Numbered from the stretch's first letter, positions 7,102 through 17,140 are shown. The stretch is 64,000 nucleotides of DNA from Aequitasia blattaphilus (GCF_024721305.1 NZ_JAMXOD010000006.1:1-64000); one strand, 5' to 3'. Notes: generated by a model from the letters alone, not told the origin. Numbers and translations: made by a program.

Positions 7102-8031
7102 ATGGTAGGTAAAATAAAAGGAACAGGGTCTTATACTCCCCAATACAGAATGGATAACAATGAATTGTCTACAATGGTAGAAACCTCTGATGAATGGATT
7201 CGAGAACGGACAGGTGTGGTTGCCAGACATATTGCGAAAGAAGAGACAAATTCTGAAATGGCATCAAAAGCTGGTGAAAATGCTATGAAGAATGCCAAGG
7301 TAGATCCCTTGGAGGTAGACCTTGTAATTGTAGCGACCAATTCTCCAGAAGTGCAAATTCCCAGTATTGCATGCCTGGTTCAAGATAATTTAGGACTGAA
7401 AAATGCAACCTGTTATGATTTAGTGGCGGCTTGTTCTGGTTTTGTGTATGCCTATAATGCTGGTCTTTCCTATATCATCAGCAAGATGTATAAATGTATA
7501 TTGGTAATAGGAAGCGAAGCACTTTCTACGATAGTTGACTGGAGTGACAGAGGGACGTGTATATTATTTGGTGATGGAGCTGGAGCTGTCGTATTAAAAG
7601 AAGAAGAAGGAAACTATTACCTTCCGGCCACACATACGGATGGAAGCAAACACAATTCTCTCAAACTATATCCAAAGGAAAGTCCATACGTACAGATGGA
7701 TGGTGGAGAGGTTTTCAAGTTTGCTGTCTCGAAAGTACCAACGGTTGTGGAAGAGGTTTTGGAAAAAAACCAGGTGGAAAAATCAGAAATTAAATACTAT
7801 GTTTTACACCAGGCAAATAAAAGGATTGTTGAATCCGTTGCAAAAAGACTGAAAGAGCCAATGGAGAAATTCCCGATGAATGTTATGGAGTATGGAAACA
7901 CTTCAGCAGCCAGTGTACCAATCTTATTGGATGAAATTAATCAAAAAGGTATGCTTGAAAAGGGAGATAAAATAGTAATTGCAGGTTTTGGCGGAGGCCT
8001 TACCTGGGGAGCAAGCATTATTACATGGTAA
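7102..8031 (+). CDS. fabH: beta-ketoacyl-ACP synthase III
   Basis: FabH starts fatty-acid synthesis by condensing a short acyl-CoA with malonyl-ACP. The 309-residue protein has the thiolase-fold catalytic triad: Cys111 in AACSGF, His in VLHQANKRI, and Asn in YGNTSAASVP. The C-terminal GFGGGLTWGA is typical. Residues VETSDEWIRERTG near the start match the family. It is the first gene of the fab operon, about 60 bp after the FabT-like operator, with GAAAGAGGAT upstream of the ATG. Confidence 0.96.
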   Translation: MVGKIKGTGSYTPQYRMDNNELSTMVETSDEWIRERTGVVARHIAKEETNSEMASKAGENAMKNAKVDPLEVDLVIVATNSPEVQIPSIACLVQDNLGLKNATCYDLVAACSGFVYAYNAGLSYIISKMYKCILVIGSEALSTIVDWSDRGTCILFGDGAGAVVLKEEEGNYYLPATHTDGSKHNSLKLYPKESPYVQMDGGEVFKFAVSKVPTVVEEVLEKNQVEKSEIKYYVLHQANKRIVESVAKRLKEPMEKFPMNVMEYGNTSAASVPILLDEINQKGMLEKGDKIVIAGFGGGLTWGASIITW

Positions 8032-8091
8032 CAACGCCGAAGAGGCGATGGTTATAGATAAAATCATACGTACATAAAAGGAGAAAAAGAA

Positions 8092-8316
8092 ATGTTAGAA
8101 AAAGTAAAAGAGATAATTGTAGAAAACCTGGGAGTAGAAGAAGCAGATGTAAAGCCTGAGTCAAATTTCAAGGAAGATTTGGGAGCAGATTCATTAGATT
8201 TATTTGAACTTGTAATGGCACTTGAAGAAGAATATGGTGTAGAGATTCCAACAGAAGATTTGGAGAAAATCGCTACAGTTAACGATGTAATTGAGTACAT
8301 TGAGTCACATAAATAA
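8092..8316 (+). CDS. acpP: acyl carrier protein
   Basis: A 74-residue acidic four-helix protein with the phosphopantetheine site [20 protein letters not shown]; Ser34 is the attachment residue. It carries the growing acyl chain between the Fab enzymes. It follows fabH after 60 bp, and an AAAGGAG ribosome site lies upstream. The position between fabH and fabK matches the Streptococcus order. Confidence 0.96.
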   Translation: MLEKVKEIIVENLGVEEADVKPESNFKEDLGADSLDLFELVMALEEEYGVEIPTEDLEKIATVNDVIEYIESHK

Positions 8317-8336
8317 GTAAGAAAGAGGGAAGTTTT

Positions 8337-9275
8337 ATGAAGACAGAAGTAACCAGTTTATTAGGAATAGAATATCCAATCATTCAAGGCGGAATGGCGT
8401 GGGTTGCAGAGTATCATCTTGCTGCTGCGGTGTCCAATGCAGGAGGTCTTGGTCTGATTGGAGCAGCATCGGCACCACCGGAATGGGTAAGAGAACAAAT
8501 TCGGGAGGCGAAAAAACTTACGGATAAACCTTTTGGTGTAAATATCATGCTGATTAGCCCCCATGCAGATGATGTGGCTAAAGTAGTGATTGAAGAAGGT
8601 GTAAAAGTAGTTACAACTGGTGCAGGAAGTCCGGAAAAATACATGGAAATGTGGAAAAAAGCTGGAATAAAAGTGATTCCTGTGGTTGCTTCTGTTGCCC
8701 TCGCGAAAAGAATGGAAAGATGTGGAGCTGACGCAGTTGTTGCAGAAGGAACAGAAGCTGGTGGACACATCGGAGAGAATACAACAATGGTATTGGTTCC
8801 CCAAGTAGCGGATGCAGTATCAATTCCTGTGATTGCAGCCGGTGGAATTGCCGATGGAAGAGGAATGGCGGCAGCATTTATGCTGGGAGCGAAGGGAATA
8901 CAGTTAGGAACAATCTTTGTAGTATCCAATGAAGCACAAGTTCATGAGAATTACAAAGAAAGAATTATAAAGGCAAAAGACATTGATTCAAGGGTTACGG
9001 GAAGAAGTACAGGCCATCCGGTTCGAGCCCTTAGAAATGATATGACAAAGAAATATATTGAATTAGAAAACAAAGGTGCAAGTTTTGAAGAGCTTGAGTT
9101 ACTCACTCTTGGCGGCCTCAGAAAAGCTGTAGTTGAAGGAGATGTAAAAGCAGGCAGTGTTATGTCTGGGCAGATTGCAGGTTTAGTAAAAGAGAGGATG
9201 TCCTGTCAAGAGATTGTACAGAAGCTGGTAGTGGAAGCAGATGGGTTGATTAAAGGAGCGAAATTTTATGAGTAA
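8337..9275 (+). CDS. fabK: enoyl-ACP reductase II (FMN-dependent)
   Basis: FabK performs the last reduction of each elongation cycle, enoyl-ACP to acyl-ACP, with NAD(P)H and FMN. The 312-residue TIM-barrel protein begins LLGIEYPIIQGGMAWVAEYH and carries AEGTEAGGHIGENTTMVLVPQV, whose His is the catalytic one of the family, plus the FMN-phosphate loop VIAAGGIADGRG. FabK-type enzymes are structurally unrelated to FabI and are insensitive to triclosan. The gene overlaps fabD by 8 bp. A second, longer relative sits later in the operon at 16085-17140. Confidence 0.95.
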   Translation: MKTEVTSLLGIEYPIIQGGMAWVAEYHLAAAVSNAGGLGLIGAASAPPEWVREQIREAKKLTDKPFGVNIMLISPHADDVAKVVIEEGVKVVTTGAGSPEKYMEMWKKAGIKVIPVVASVALAKRMERCGADAVVAEGTEAGGHIGENTTMVLVPQVADAVSIPVIAAGGIADGRGMAAAFMLGAKGIQLGTIFVVSNEAQVHENYKERIIKAKDIDSRVTGRSTGHPVRALRNDMTKKYIELENKGASFEELELLTLGGLRKAVVEGDVKAGSVMSGQIAGLVKERMSCQEIVQKLVVEADGLIKGAKFYE

Positions 9276-10182
9276 GATTGCATTTATTTATCCAGGTCAA
9301 GGAGCACAAACTCCTGGAATGGGTAAAGACTTTTATGAAAATAGCCAATTCGCCAAGGACCTTTATGATAGAGCCAGCAAAGAGCTGGACCTGGATCTGA
9401 AGGCACTTTGCTTTGAAAAAAATGAAAAACTTGACGTTACAGAATATACACAAGCAGCTTTAGTTGTAACTTGTCTTGCAATGACAAGAGTATTCATGGA
9501 AAAAACTGGTATTAAGCCGGATTTGACAGCTGGGTTAAGCTTAGGAGAGTATTGCGCAATTGCTGTGGCAGGCGGATTAGAGGATGTGGATGCAGTGAAA
9601 CTGGTTCGAAAAAGAGGGATTTTGATGGAGCATGCCTATCCCTCAGGAGAAGGTGCAATGGCGGCCATTCTTGGATTAGATGCTGAGAAAGTAAATGAAG
9701 CAATAAAGGATATCGACGGTGTGAGCGTGGCGAATTATAATTGCCCAGGGCAAATCGTCATTACGGGAGAAAAAAATTCCGTTCAGACAGGAGTCGATGC
9801 CCTAAAAGAGGCAGGAGCAAAAAGAGGAATTCTATTAAACGTAAGTGGTCCTTTTCATTCGCCATTTTTAAAAGAGGCAGGCCAGGAATTAAGAAAAGAA
9901 TTGGATCAAACAAATTTCCATGAGCTAAGCATTCCTTACGTGACAAACGTAACGGCGGATTATGTTCATGACATAAAGGAGACAAGAGGACTTTTGGAAA
10001 GACAGGTCAGTGATTCTGTTTGCTGGCAGCAGAGTATGGAGAAAATGATTGCAGATGGTGTGGATACATTTTATGAAATTGGTCCGGGAAAGACACTAAA
10101 TGGTTTCCTTAGAAAGATAAATAGAGATATTAAAGTGATAAATATTGCCAAATGGGAGGATGTTGAGAATGGAATACAATAA
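9268..10182 (+). CDS. fabD: malonyl-CoA:ACP transacylase
   Basis: FabD moves malonyl groups from CoA to ACP. The 304-residue protein has the entrance motif YPGQGAQTPGMGKDFYE, the nucleophile elbow GLSLGEYCA with catalytic Ser, and the catalytic His in SGPFHSPFL. The ATG overlaps the end of fabK by 8 bp, a typical coupling arrangement. Its 3' end overlaps fabG by 14 bp if fabG starts at 10169. Confidence 0.95.
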   Translation: MSKIAFIYPGQGAQTPGMGKDFYENSQFAKDLYDRASKELDLDLKALCFEKNEKLDVTEYTQAALVVTCLAMTRVFMEKTGIKPDLTAGLSLGEYCAIAVAGGLEDVDAVKLVRKRGILMEHAYPSGEGAMAAILGLDAEKVNEAIKDIDGVSVANYNCPGQIVITGEKNSVQTGVDALKEAGAKRGILLNVSGPFHSPFLKEAGQELRKELDQTNFHELSIPYVTNVTADYVHDIKETRGLLERQVSDSVCWQQSMEKMIADGVDTFYEIGPGKTLNGFLRKINRDIKVINIAKWEDVENGIQ

Positions 10183-10909
10183 AGTCGCAGTTGTGACAGG
10201 GGCTTCTAGAGGAATTGGTGCAGCAATTGCAAAACGTTTGGCAAAGGATGGAGCCTTCGTTATTATCAATTACAATGGCTCTTTCGAGAGTGGGAAAAAG
10301 GTAGAAGAAGAGATTAAAAGTGAAGGCGGAAATGCAGTTACAATGAAATGCAATGTAGCAGATTTTAACCAATGTGAAGCCTTCATTAAAGAGATACTGG
10401 AAACTTATAAGAGAATTGATATTCTGGTAAATAATGCAGGAATCACGAAAGATAACCTTCTTATGAAAATGTCAGAAGAAGAATTTGATCAAGTTATTAA
10501 TATCAATCTTAAAGGAGCGTTTAATACAATCCGCTTTGCAATCAGACAGATGATGAAGCAAAGAAGCGGAAAGATTATTAATATTTCCTCGGTTGTAGGT
10601 GAAACGGGAAATGCAGGCCAGGCAAATTATGCGGCATCAAAAGCTGGGATCATAGGTCTTACAAAAGCAACTGCAAGAGAAGTGGCATCCAGAGGGATTT
10701 TGGTGAATGCGGTAGCACCTGGATTCATTGCCTCAGATATGACAGAGGTTTTATCAGATAAAGTTAAGGAAGCAACTCTGGGACAAGTACCTCTGGGAAG
10801 ATTAGGAAGTGGAGAAGATGTTGCAGCTGCCGTAGCTTTCTTGGCATCGGAGGACAATAAATATATTACGGGACAGGTAATCAATGTAGATGGCGGAATG
10901 GTCATATAA
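10169..10909 (+). CDS. fabG: 3-oxoacyl-ACP reductase
   Basis: FabG reduces beta-ketoacyl-ACP with NADPH. It is a short-chain dehydrogenase with the cofactor loop VVTGASRGIGAAIAK, NNAGIT, catalytic Ser in INISSVVGE and the YAASK Tyr/Lys pair. The frame is open from ATG 10145 or 10160, but the GGGAGGA at 10154-10160 fits only the ATG at 10169 (spacing 8), giving 246 residues starting MEYNKVAVV, the usual length. Confidence 0.94.
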   Translation: MEYNKVAVVTGASRGIGAAIAKRLAKDGAFVIINYNGSFESGKKVEEEIKSEGGNAVTMKCNVADFNQCEAFIKEILETYKRIDILVNNAGITKDNLLMKMSEEEFDQVININLKGAFNTIRFAIRQMMKQRSGKIINISSVVGETGNAGQANYAASKAGIIGLTKATAREVASRGILVNAVAPGFIASDMTEVLSDKVKEATLGQVPLGRLGSGEDVAAAVAFLASEDNKYITGQVINVDGGMVI

Positions 10910-10921
10910 GGAGGAAAAAGA

Positions 10922-12163
10922 GTGAAAAGAAGAGTGGTCGTAACCGGTCTTGGAGCAGTTACTCCTATCGGAAATAATGTGGAAGAATTTTGGAAAAGCG
11001 TCAAAGAAGGTAAAGTTGGAATCGGTGAAATCACGAAGTTTGATGCCACTGACTATAAAGCCAAAGTTGCAGCAGAAGTAAAAGATTTTGTTGCAAAGGA
11101 GCATATGGATTTCAAATCGGCAAAACGTATGGATACATTTTCTCAGTATGCAGTTGCAGCAGCAAAAGAGGCAGTAGAAGATTCTGGCATTTCAATTAGT
11201 GAGGAAGATCCCTACAGAGGTGCTGTTATAGTAGGTTCTGGAGTGGGAAGCCTTCAAGAAATGGAAAAGAGTCATATTAAGCTTTTGGAGAAAGGGCCAG
11301 GTAAGGTAAATCCTTTACTTGTTCCAATGATGATCTCCAATATGGCAGCAGGTAATGTATCGATTCAAACAGGGTTTAAAGGGAAATGTACCAATGTTGT
11401 CAGTGCGTGTGCATCTGGAACACACTGTATTGGAGACGCTTTCCGTGCCATTCAATATGGAGATGCAGATTTTGCTTTGGCAGGTGGGGCAGAGGCTTCT
11501 ATTTGTCCAATTGGAGTGGCAGGTTTTGCAGCATTGACGGCACTATCAACGGCTACGGATCCGTTAAAGGCTTCTCGTCCTTTTGACCAAGACAGAGATG
11601 GCTTTGTCATAGGAGAGGGAGCAGGAATAGTTGTTTTAGAAGAATTAGAACATGCAAAGAAAAGAAATGCAAAAATTTACGGTGAAGTTGTAGGTTATGG
11701 TGCCACAGCCGATGCCTATCATATCACGTCCCCTGCTGAAGATGGAGGCGGTGCGGCGAAAGCAATGGAATATGCAATGGAAGATGGCGGGATTTCACCA
11801 GAGGAAGTGGATTATATTAATGCTCATGGAACGAGTACACCGGTTAACGATTTGTTTGAAACAAGAGCGATTAAACTTGCGTTTAAGGATGCCGCAAAGG
11901 ATGTTGTGATTAACTCTACAAAATCTATGATCGGACACTTATTAGGGGCAGCAGGAGGAGTGGAATTTATTACTTGCATTAAAACAATTCAAGATGGATT
12001 TATCCACCAGACTATGGGAAGTGAAGTGCCGGAGGAGGAATTGGATTTGAATTACGCAATCGGTGCTCCCGTATTAAAAGATGTCACATATGCCATGTCC
12101 AATTCTTTGGGATTTGGTGGACACAATGCCACACTATTGGTAAAAAAATACGAAGAAAACTAA
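10922..12163 (+). CDS. fabF: beta-ketoacyl-ACP synthase II
   Basis: FabF elongates acyl-ACP with malonyl-ACP. The 413-residue protein starts with GTG after a clear AAGGAGG. It has the active-site Cys in VVSACASGTHCIGDA and the two catalytic His residues in NAHGTSTPVND and KSMIGHLLGAAG. The glycine-rich end SLGFGGHNATL is present. With no FabB in this cluster, FabF would have to extend any unsaturated intermediate as well. Confidence 0.96.
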   Translation: MKRRVVVTGLGAVTPIGNNVEEFWKSVKEGKVGIGEITKFDATDYKAKVAAEVKDFVAKEHMDFKSAKRMDTFSQYAVAAAKEAVEDSGISISEEDPYRGAVIVGSGVGSLQEMEKSHIKLLEKGPGKVNPLLVPMMISNMAAGNVSIQTGFKGKCTNVVSACASGTHCIGDAFRAIQYGDADFALAGGAEASICPIGVAGFAALTALSTATDPLKASRPFDQDRDGFVIGEGAGIVVLEELEHAKKRNAKIYGEVVGYGATADAYHITSPAEDGGGAAKAMEYAMEDGGISPEEVDYINAHGTSTPVNDLFETRAIKLAFKDAAKDVVINSTKSMIGHLLGAAGGVEFITCIKTIQDGFIHQTMGSEVPEEELDLNYAIGAPVLKDVTYAMSNSLGFGGHNATLLVKKYEEN

Positions 12164-12176
12164 GGGAGAGTCTACA

Positions 12177-12602
12177 ATGAAGTTTGAAAATCTATTGGAA
12201 TTAATAAAGGCAGTATCCGATTCCTCTTTAACAGAGTTTAAATATGAGGAAAATGATATTTCTGTAAAGTTAGCAAAAAATAGTGGAGTAGTTCAAGTAG
12301 TAGAGGCTCCTCAGACAGTTGTGAGCGCTCCGGTGGCTGAGCCGGCAGAGGCAGTGGAAACAACAGTTGGAAAAGTGATTACATCTCCATTAGTAGGAAC
12401 TTTTTATGCGGCTCCGGGAGAAGATATGGATGCATTTGTAAAAGTTGGAGACCGTGTGGAAAAAGGACAGGTTTTGGCAATTGTAGAAGCAATGAAGCTT
12501 ATGAACGAAATCGAAAGCGATATAGATGGTGTAATTGAAGAAATTTTGGTAGAAAATGCACAAATGGTGGAATACGGACAGCCATTGTTCCGTCTTCAGT
12601 AG
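12177..12602 (+). CDS. accB: biotin carboxyl carrier protein of acetyl-CoA carboxylase
   Basis: AccB carries the biotin arm of acetyl-CoA carboxylase. The 141-residue protein has the biotinyl domain at its C-terminus with VEAMKLMNEIES, Lys being the biotinylated residue, preceded by SPLVGTFYAAPGED. An Ala/Val/Pro-rich linker (about residues 45-65) joins it to an N-terminal helical part. It follows fabF after 13 bp in the same operon. Confidence 0.95.
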   Translation: MKFENLLELIKAVSDSSLTEFKYEENDISVKLAKNSGVVQVVEAPQTVVSAPVAEPAEAVETTVGKVITSPLVGTFYAAPGEDMDAFVKVGDRVEKGQVLAIVEAMKLMNEIESDIDGVIEEILVENAQMVEYGQPLFRLQ

Positions 12603-12611
12603 GAGGGAAAA

Positions 12612-13040
12612 ATGAATTATCTGGATATTAATGGAATTAAGGAAATTATACCCCACAGACATCCTTTTTTATTGTTGGACTATGTAGAGGATTATAAACC
12701 AGGTGAGTACTGTACGGCCTATAAGTGCGTCTCTTACCGGGAAGATTTTTTCAAAGGACATTTTGAAGAAAAACCAGTTATGCCGGGAGTTTTGACGATT
12801 GAGGCTCTGGCACAGGCAGGAGCAGTTGCAATTCTGTCTCAGGAAGAAAACAAAGGAAAAATTGCATTTTTTGGAAAAATTGATAAATGTAAATTCAAGG
12901 GACAAGTAGTTCCAGGAGATAAATTAAAATTAGAAACAAAAATAATTAAGGTAAAAGGACCTGTTGGTGTTGGTGAAGCAATTGCAAGTGTAGATGGAAA
13001 AGTTGTCGCAAGTGCAGAACTAACCTTTATGATTGGATAG
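12612..13040 (+). CDS. fabZ: 3-hydroxyacyl-ACP dehydratase FabZ
   Basis: FabZ dehydrates 3-hydroxyacyl-ACP to trans-2-enoyl-ACP. The 142-residue hot-dog protein has the catalytic His in PHRHPFLLLD and the catalytic Glu in MPGVLTIEALAQAGAV, plus FKGHFEEKPVMPG. FabZ does not normally isomerise the double bond, so the operon needs another enzyme for unsaturated chains; no fabA, fabM or fabN is visible. An AGGAGG ribosome site precedes the start. Confidence 0.95.
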   Translation: MNYLDINGIKEIIPHRHPFLLLDYVEDYKPGEYCTAYKCVSYREDFFKGHFEEKPVMPGVLTIEALAQAGAVAILSQEENKGKIAFFGKIDKCKFKGQVVPGDKLKLETKIIKVKGPVGVGEAIASVDGKVVASAELTFMIG

Positions 13041-13049
13041 GGGAGAAGC

Positions 13050-14405
13050 ATGATTAAGAAAGTTTTAATTGCAAATAGAGGTGAAATTGCGGTGCGCATT
13101 ATTCGCGCTTGTCGTGAGATGGGTATCGAAACTGTTGCCGTCTATTCTACGGCAGATAAAGAAGCTCTCCATACGCAACTGGCAGATGAGGCTATCTGCA
13201 TAGGAGAAGCACCGTCGAATCAGAGTTATCTTTGCATGGATAAAATCATTAGTGCAACGATTGTATCTGGAGCAGATGCAATCCATCCGGGATTTGGCTT
13301 TCTATCAGAAAATGCAAAGTTTGCAAAGCTTTGTGAGGAGTGCAGCATTATTTTCATCGGACCGAAGTCCAAGGTTATTGAAAAACTCGGCAATAAGCAA
13401 GAGGCCAGAAAAACCATGATGGCAGCAAATGTACCGGTGATTCCAGGGACTAAGGAGGCAGTTTATGATGCTCAGGAAGGCAAAAAGCTGGCAAAAGAAA
13501 TTGGTTATCCTGTTATCATAAAAGCAGCTCTCGGTGGTGGTGGAAAAGGTATGCGGGAAGCACATACTCCAGAGGAATTTGTTCAAAGCTTTAATACAGC
13601 ACAAACAGAAGCAAAGAATGCTTTTGGGGATCCTACAATGTATATCGAGCATTTTGTTCAGAACCCACGGCATATCGAGTTTCAGATACTGGCAGATAAT
13701 TATGGAAATGTCATTCACTTGGGAGAAAGAGATTGTTCCATCCAACGAAATCATCAAAAAATGGTTGAAGAGTCTCCCTCTATTGCACTGGATGAAGATC
13801 TGAGACAGAAAATGGGAGAAGCGGCTGTACGAGCAGCGGAAGCTTCTGGCTATGAGAATGCAGGTACGATTGAGTTTCTATTAGAAAAAAATGGAAACTT
13901 CTATTTCATGGAGATGAACACTAGAATACAAGTAGAGCATCCTGTGACCGAGTGGGTTACAGGGATTGACTTGATAAAGGAACAAATAAAAATTGCGTCG
14001 GGAAATAAGCTTTCCTACACGCAAGATGACATTAAGCTGACGGGACACGCCATAGAATGTCGAATCAATGCGGAAAACCCAAGAAAAGGATTTGCTCCAT
14101 CACCAGGAACTATTACAGACATGTATCTTCCAGGGGGGAAAGGAATTCGAATTGATGCTGCAATATATAGTGGATATACGATTCCCCCTTATTACGATTC
14201 CATGGTTGCAAAATTAATTGTATGGGCAAAGAATCGAAAGGAAGCGATTCACAAGATGCGAAGCGCTCTTGGAGAGGTAATTATTGAAGGAATTGAAACA
14301 AATGTGGATTACCAGTATGAGATTCTAAATAATGAAGATTTTCAGGCAGGTAATATTGACATTGAGTTTATAGAAAAACATAAGGGTGAAATTCTATGCG
14401 ATTAG
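13050..14405 (+). CDS. accC: acetyl-CoA carboxylase, biotin carboxylase subunit
   Basis: AccC uses ATP and bicarbonate to carboxylate biotin on AccB. The 451-residue ATP-grasp enzyme has the N-terminal [21 protein letters not shown], the glycine-rich ATP lid [12 protein letters not shown], and the catalytic block [17 protein letters not shown]. The C-terminal biotin carboxylase domain is complete. It ends overlapping the fused accDA gene by 10 bp. Confidence 0.96.
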   Translation: MIKKVLIANRGEIAVRIIRACREMGIETVAVYSTADKEALHTQLADEAICIGEAPSNQSYLCMDKIISATIVSGADAIHPGFGFLSENAKFAKLCEECSIIFIGPKSKVIEKLGNKQEARKTMMAANVPVIPGTKEAVYDAQEGKKLAKEIGYPVIIKAALGGGGKGMREAHTPEEFVQSFNTAQTEAKNAFGDPTMYIEHFVQNPRHIEFQILADNYGNVIHLGERDCSIQRNHQKMVEESPSIALDEDLRQKMGEAAVRAAEASGYENAGTIEFLLEKNGNFYFMEMNTRIQVEHPVTEWVTGIDLIKEQIKIASGNKLSYTQDDIKLTGHAIECRINAENPRKGFAPSPGTITDMYLPGGKGIRIDAAIYSGYTIPPYYDSMVAKLIVWAKNRKEAIHKMRSALGEVIIEGIETNVDYQYEILNNEDFQAGNIDIEFIEKHKGEILCD

Positions 14406-16072
14406 CAAATATGTTTAAGAAAACTAAGTATACAACCATCTCTGGAAAGAATTCGGAAGTACCAGAAGGACTTCTTAAAAAATGCAACAAGTGTGGTTCT
14501 GCGATTATTACAGAAGATGTTAAAAAAGAATTTTATACGTGTCCTCATTGCAAGGGTTATTTTCGTGTTCATGCATATCGCAGGATTGAAATGATTGCAG
14601 ATGAAGGAAGCTTTCAAGAGTGGGACTGGGATTTAGAAACAAAAAACCCACTGGATTATAAAGGCTATGAAGAAAAGCTATTATCCCTTCAGGAAAAAAC
14701 AAATCTGAAAGAAGCAGTTGTAACAGGAGAAGCCCAAATAAATGGACAAAGAACAGTTCTTGGTGTTTGTGATGGTCGATTTCTGATGGCAAGTATGGGA
14801 TGGGCAGTTGGTGAAAAGATTACAAGAGCCATAGAAAAGGCGACAAAGGAAAAATTACCAGTTATTCTATTTGCCTGTTCGGGAGGTGCCAGAATGCAGG
14901 AGGGAATCGTTTCCCTTATGCAGATGACGAAAACCAGTGCAGCGCTTAAGCGTCACTCAAAAGCTGGAGGGCTTTATGTAAGTGTTTTGACAGACCCTAC
15001 TACAGGAGGAGTAACTGCAAGTTTTGCTATGCTGGGAGACATTATTCTGGCAGAACCAAAGGCTTTAATTGGCTTTGCAGGACCAAGAGTTATTGAGCAA
15101 ACCTTAGGGCAAAAGCTCCCCAAAGGATTTCAGAGAAGCGAATTCCTATTAGAACATGGATTTATTGACGAAATTGTGGAACGTTCTGCAATGAAAGAGA
15201 CCCTCAGTGAAATTCTGAGAATGCATGAGAAAAAGACAATTACTTTTACAATCGAAGAGGAAGAAGTAAAAACAGAATTCCAAAATAAATTAGCAGATCC
15301 CTGGGATCGAGTGCTTCTGTCCCGGATGAAGGACAGACCGGTAGGAGAAGACTATATTCATGGAATGTTTCCAGACTTTATTGAGTTTCACGGAGATCGC
15401 CTTTATGGAGATGATGCAGCGATAATCGGAGGGATTGCAAGCTTCCAAGGAATGCCTATAACCGTTATCGCTCAGGGGAAAGGAAGAGATACCAAAGAGA
15501 ATATCAGAAGGAACTTCGGGATGCCATCTCCGGAAGGCTATCGAAAAGCAAGAAGACTCATGATGCAAGCAGAAAAATTCAATCGTCCGATTTTATGTCT
15601 TGTTGATACTCCAGGTGCATTTTGTGGAATTGAAGCAGAAGAACGAGGACAAGGGGAAGCCATTGCAAGAAATCTTTTTGATATGTCCGATTTAAAAGTT
15701 CCAGTCCTTTCTATCGTAATAGGAGAAGGCGGAAGTGGTGGGGCATTAGCTATGGCAACGGCAAATGAGGTATGGATGTTGGAAAATTCCATATACTCGA
15801 TACTTTCACCAGAAGGATTCGCCAGCATTTTGTGGAAGGACGCCGGAAAAGCAAAAGAAGCAGCAGGTGTGATGAAACTGACAGCAAAGGATTTATTTGA
15901 TCTTGGTATAGTAGAGAAGGTAATTGAAGAACCAGGACATTTTACGATTTTAAATCTGAACACAGTGATAAAAATACTGAACCGGGAAATGGAAAAGTTC
16001 TTACGTAAATATTCTTCTATGACAGCAGAGGAACTAGAGACACAAAGATACCAACGATTCAGAAATATGTAG
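14396..16072 (+). CDS. accDA: acetyl-CoA carboxylase carboxyltransferase, AccD-AccA fusion
   Basis: One 558-residue frame holds both carboxyltransferase halves. Residues about 1-290 are AccD (beta): a four-Cys zinc ribbon CNKCGSAI ... [10 protein letters not shown] near residues 30-52, then [13 protein letters not shown] and the oxyanion glycine pair in SGGARMQEG. Residues about 300-558 are AccA (alpha): [29 protein letters not shown] and [12 protein letters not shown]. AccD and AccA are separate genes in most bacteria. No frameshift or stop separates them. The start overlaps accC by 10 bp with AAGGGTG upstream; ATG 14411 is an alternative start. Confidence 0.94.
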   Translation: MRLANMFKKTKYTTISGKNSEVPEGLLKKCNKCGSAIITEDVKKEFYTCPHCKGYFRVHAYRRIEMIADEGSFQEWDWDLETKNPLDYKGYEEKLLSLQEKTNLKEAVVTGEAQINGQRTVLGVCDGRFLMASMGWAVGEKITRAIEKATKEKLPVILFACSGGARMQEGIVSLMQMTKTSAALKRHSKAGGLYVSVLTDPTTGGVTASFAMLGDIILAEPKALIGFAGPRVIEQTLGQKLPKGFQRSEFLLEHGFIDEIVERSAMKETLSEILRMHEKKTITFTIEEEEVKTEFQNKLADPWDRVLLSRMKDRPVGEDYIHGMFPDFIEFHGDRLYGDDAAIIGGIASFQGMPITVIAQGKGRDTKENIRRNFGMPSPEGYRKARRLMMQAEKFNRPILCLVDTPGAFCGIEAEERGQGEAIARNLFDMSDLKVPVLSIVIGEGGSGGALAMATANEVWMLENSIYSILSPEGFASILWKDAGKAKEAAGVMKLTAKDLFDLGIVEKVIEEPGHFTILNLNTVIKILNREMEKFLRKYSSMTAEELETQRYQRFRNM

Positions 16073-16084
16073 GAGAATAAAGGA

Positions 16085-17140
16085 ATGGCAAAGGAAGTTA
16101 GAATTGGAGAATTAAGCTTGAAAATACCTGTAATCCAGGGAGGAATGGGCGTAGGTGTCAGCCTGTCTTCTTTAGCAGGAGCTGTGGCAAAGGCAGGAGG
16201 AATGGGGATTATCTCCACTGCACAAATCGGATTTGCAGAACCGGATTTCGATACAAATACAAAAGAAGCAAACGAAAGAGCAATCTTAAAAGAGTTTCAA
16301 AAAGCAAAAGAAATTGCACCGGAGGGTGTGATAGGCTTTAATATTATGGTTGCTTTAAAAGATTATGCACAGCATGTAAAGGCAGCAGTGGAAGCCGGAG
16401 CGGATATTATTATATCTGGAGCAGGAATTCCTACGGAACTTCCAAAGTATGTGGGAGCTGCAAAGACAAAAATTGCGCCAGTAGTCTCTACAATCAAATC
16501 GGCAAAGGTTTTGCTAAAATTCTGGGATAGAAAGTATAAGAGGATACCGGATTTATTAGTGATTGAAGGTCCAAAAGCAGGAGGCCATTTGGGATTTTCG
16601 AAAGAGAGTTTAGATCAAATGAATGATGAGACCTACAAAGCAGAAGTAAAAGGAATTCTTGAATTGAAAAAGGATTATGAAATAGCTTATAATCAAAAGA
16701 TTCCAGTTGCTTTAGGGGGTGGAATCGAGGATAAAGAGTCAGCAGATGCTGCTTTTTCCTTAGGTGTAGACGCAGTAGTTGTTGGGACAAAGTTTATTAC
16801 AACAGAAGAGTGTGATGCTCATCCTTCCTACAAAGAAGCCTTTATTCAAGCAGATGAAGAGGATGTTGTTCTGACAAAGAGTCCGGTAGGAATGCCGGGA
16901 AGAGCAATAAAAAACCAATTTCTGGAACGAGTCAACAAAGGTGAAAAAATACCTCATACTCCATGTCACGGGTGTCTTGCAAAGTGCAATCCATCAGACA
17001 TACCTTATTGTATTACAGATACACTTGTAGCAGCAGTAACGGGAGATGTGGAAAATGGATTAATCTTCTCGGGAGAGTATGGATATAAAGCGACAAAAAT
17101 TACTACAGTTAAGGATGTAATTAGTGCTATAATAGACTAA
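16085..17140 (+). CDS. NMO/FabK-superfamily flavoprotein with C-terminal cysteine cluster; FabX-like candidate
   Basis: A 351-residue FMN TIM-barrel protein starting LKIPVIQGGMGVGVSLSSLAGAV, with IEGPKAGGHLGF (the His position of FabK/NMO enzymes) and the phosphate loop VALGGGIEDKESAD. Unlike FabK, the C-terminus carries CHGCLAKCNPSDIPYC (Cys294, 297, 301, 309), a probable Fe-S site. Databases would call it nitronate monooxygenase. Its place between accDA and fabT in the fatty-acid operon argues for a lipid role. FabX of Helicobacter, an NMO-family FMN/Fe-S enzyme, makes unsaturated acyl-ACP, and this operon has no other isomerase. The FabX-like role is inference; the superfamily call is firm. 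Confidence 0.8.
   Translation: MAKEVRIGELSLKIPVIQGGMGVGVSLSSLAGAVAKAGGMGIISTAQIGFAEPDFDTNTKEANERAILKEFQKAKEIAPEGVIGFNIMVALKDYAQHVKAAVEAGADIIISGAGIPTELPKYVGAAKTKIAPVVSTIKSAKVLLKFWDRKYKRIPDLLVIEGPKAGGHLGFSKESLDQMNDETYKAEVKGILELKKDYEIAYNQKIPVALGGGIEDKESADAAFSLGVDAVVVGTKFITTEECDAHPSYKEAFIQADEEDVVLTKSPVGMPGRAIKNQFLERVNKGEKIPHTPCHGCLAKCNPSDIPYCITDTLVAAVTGDVENGLIFSGEYGYKATKITTVKDVISAIID

Noticed and set aside
8361-8929. Long antisense frames opposite fabK
   Set aside because: fabK is a clear conserved enzyme in an unbroken operon; the antisense frames are shadows with low-complexity translations.
16085-17140. Second FabK enoyl reductase
   Set aside because: It is about 40 residues longer and has a C-terminal cysteine cluster that FabK lacks, so a distinct activity is more likely.
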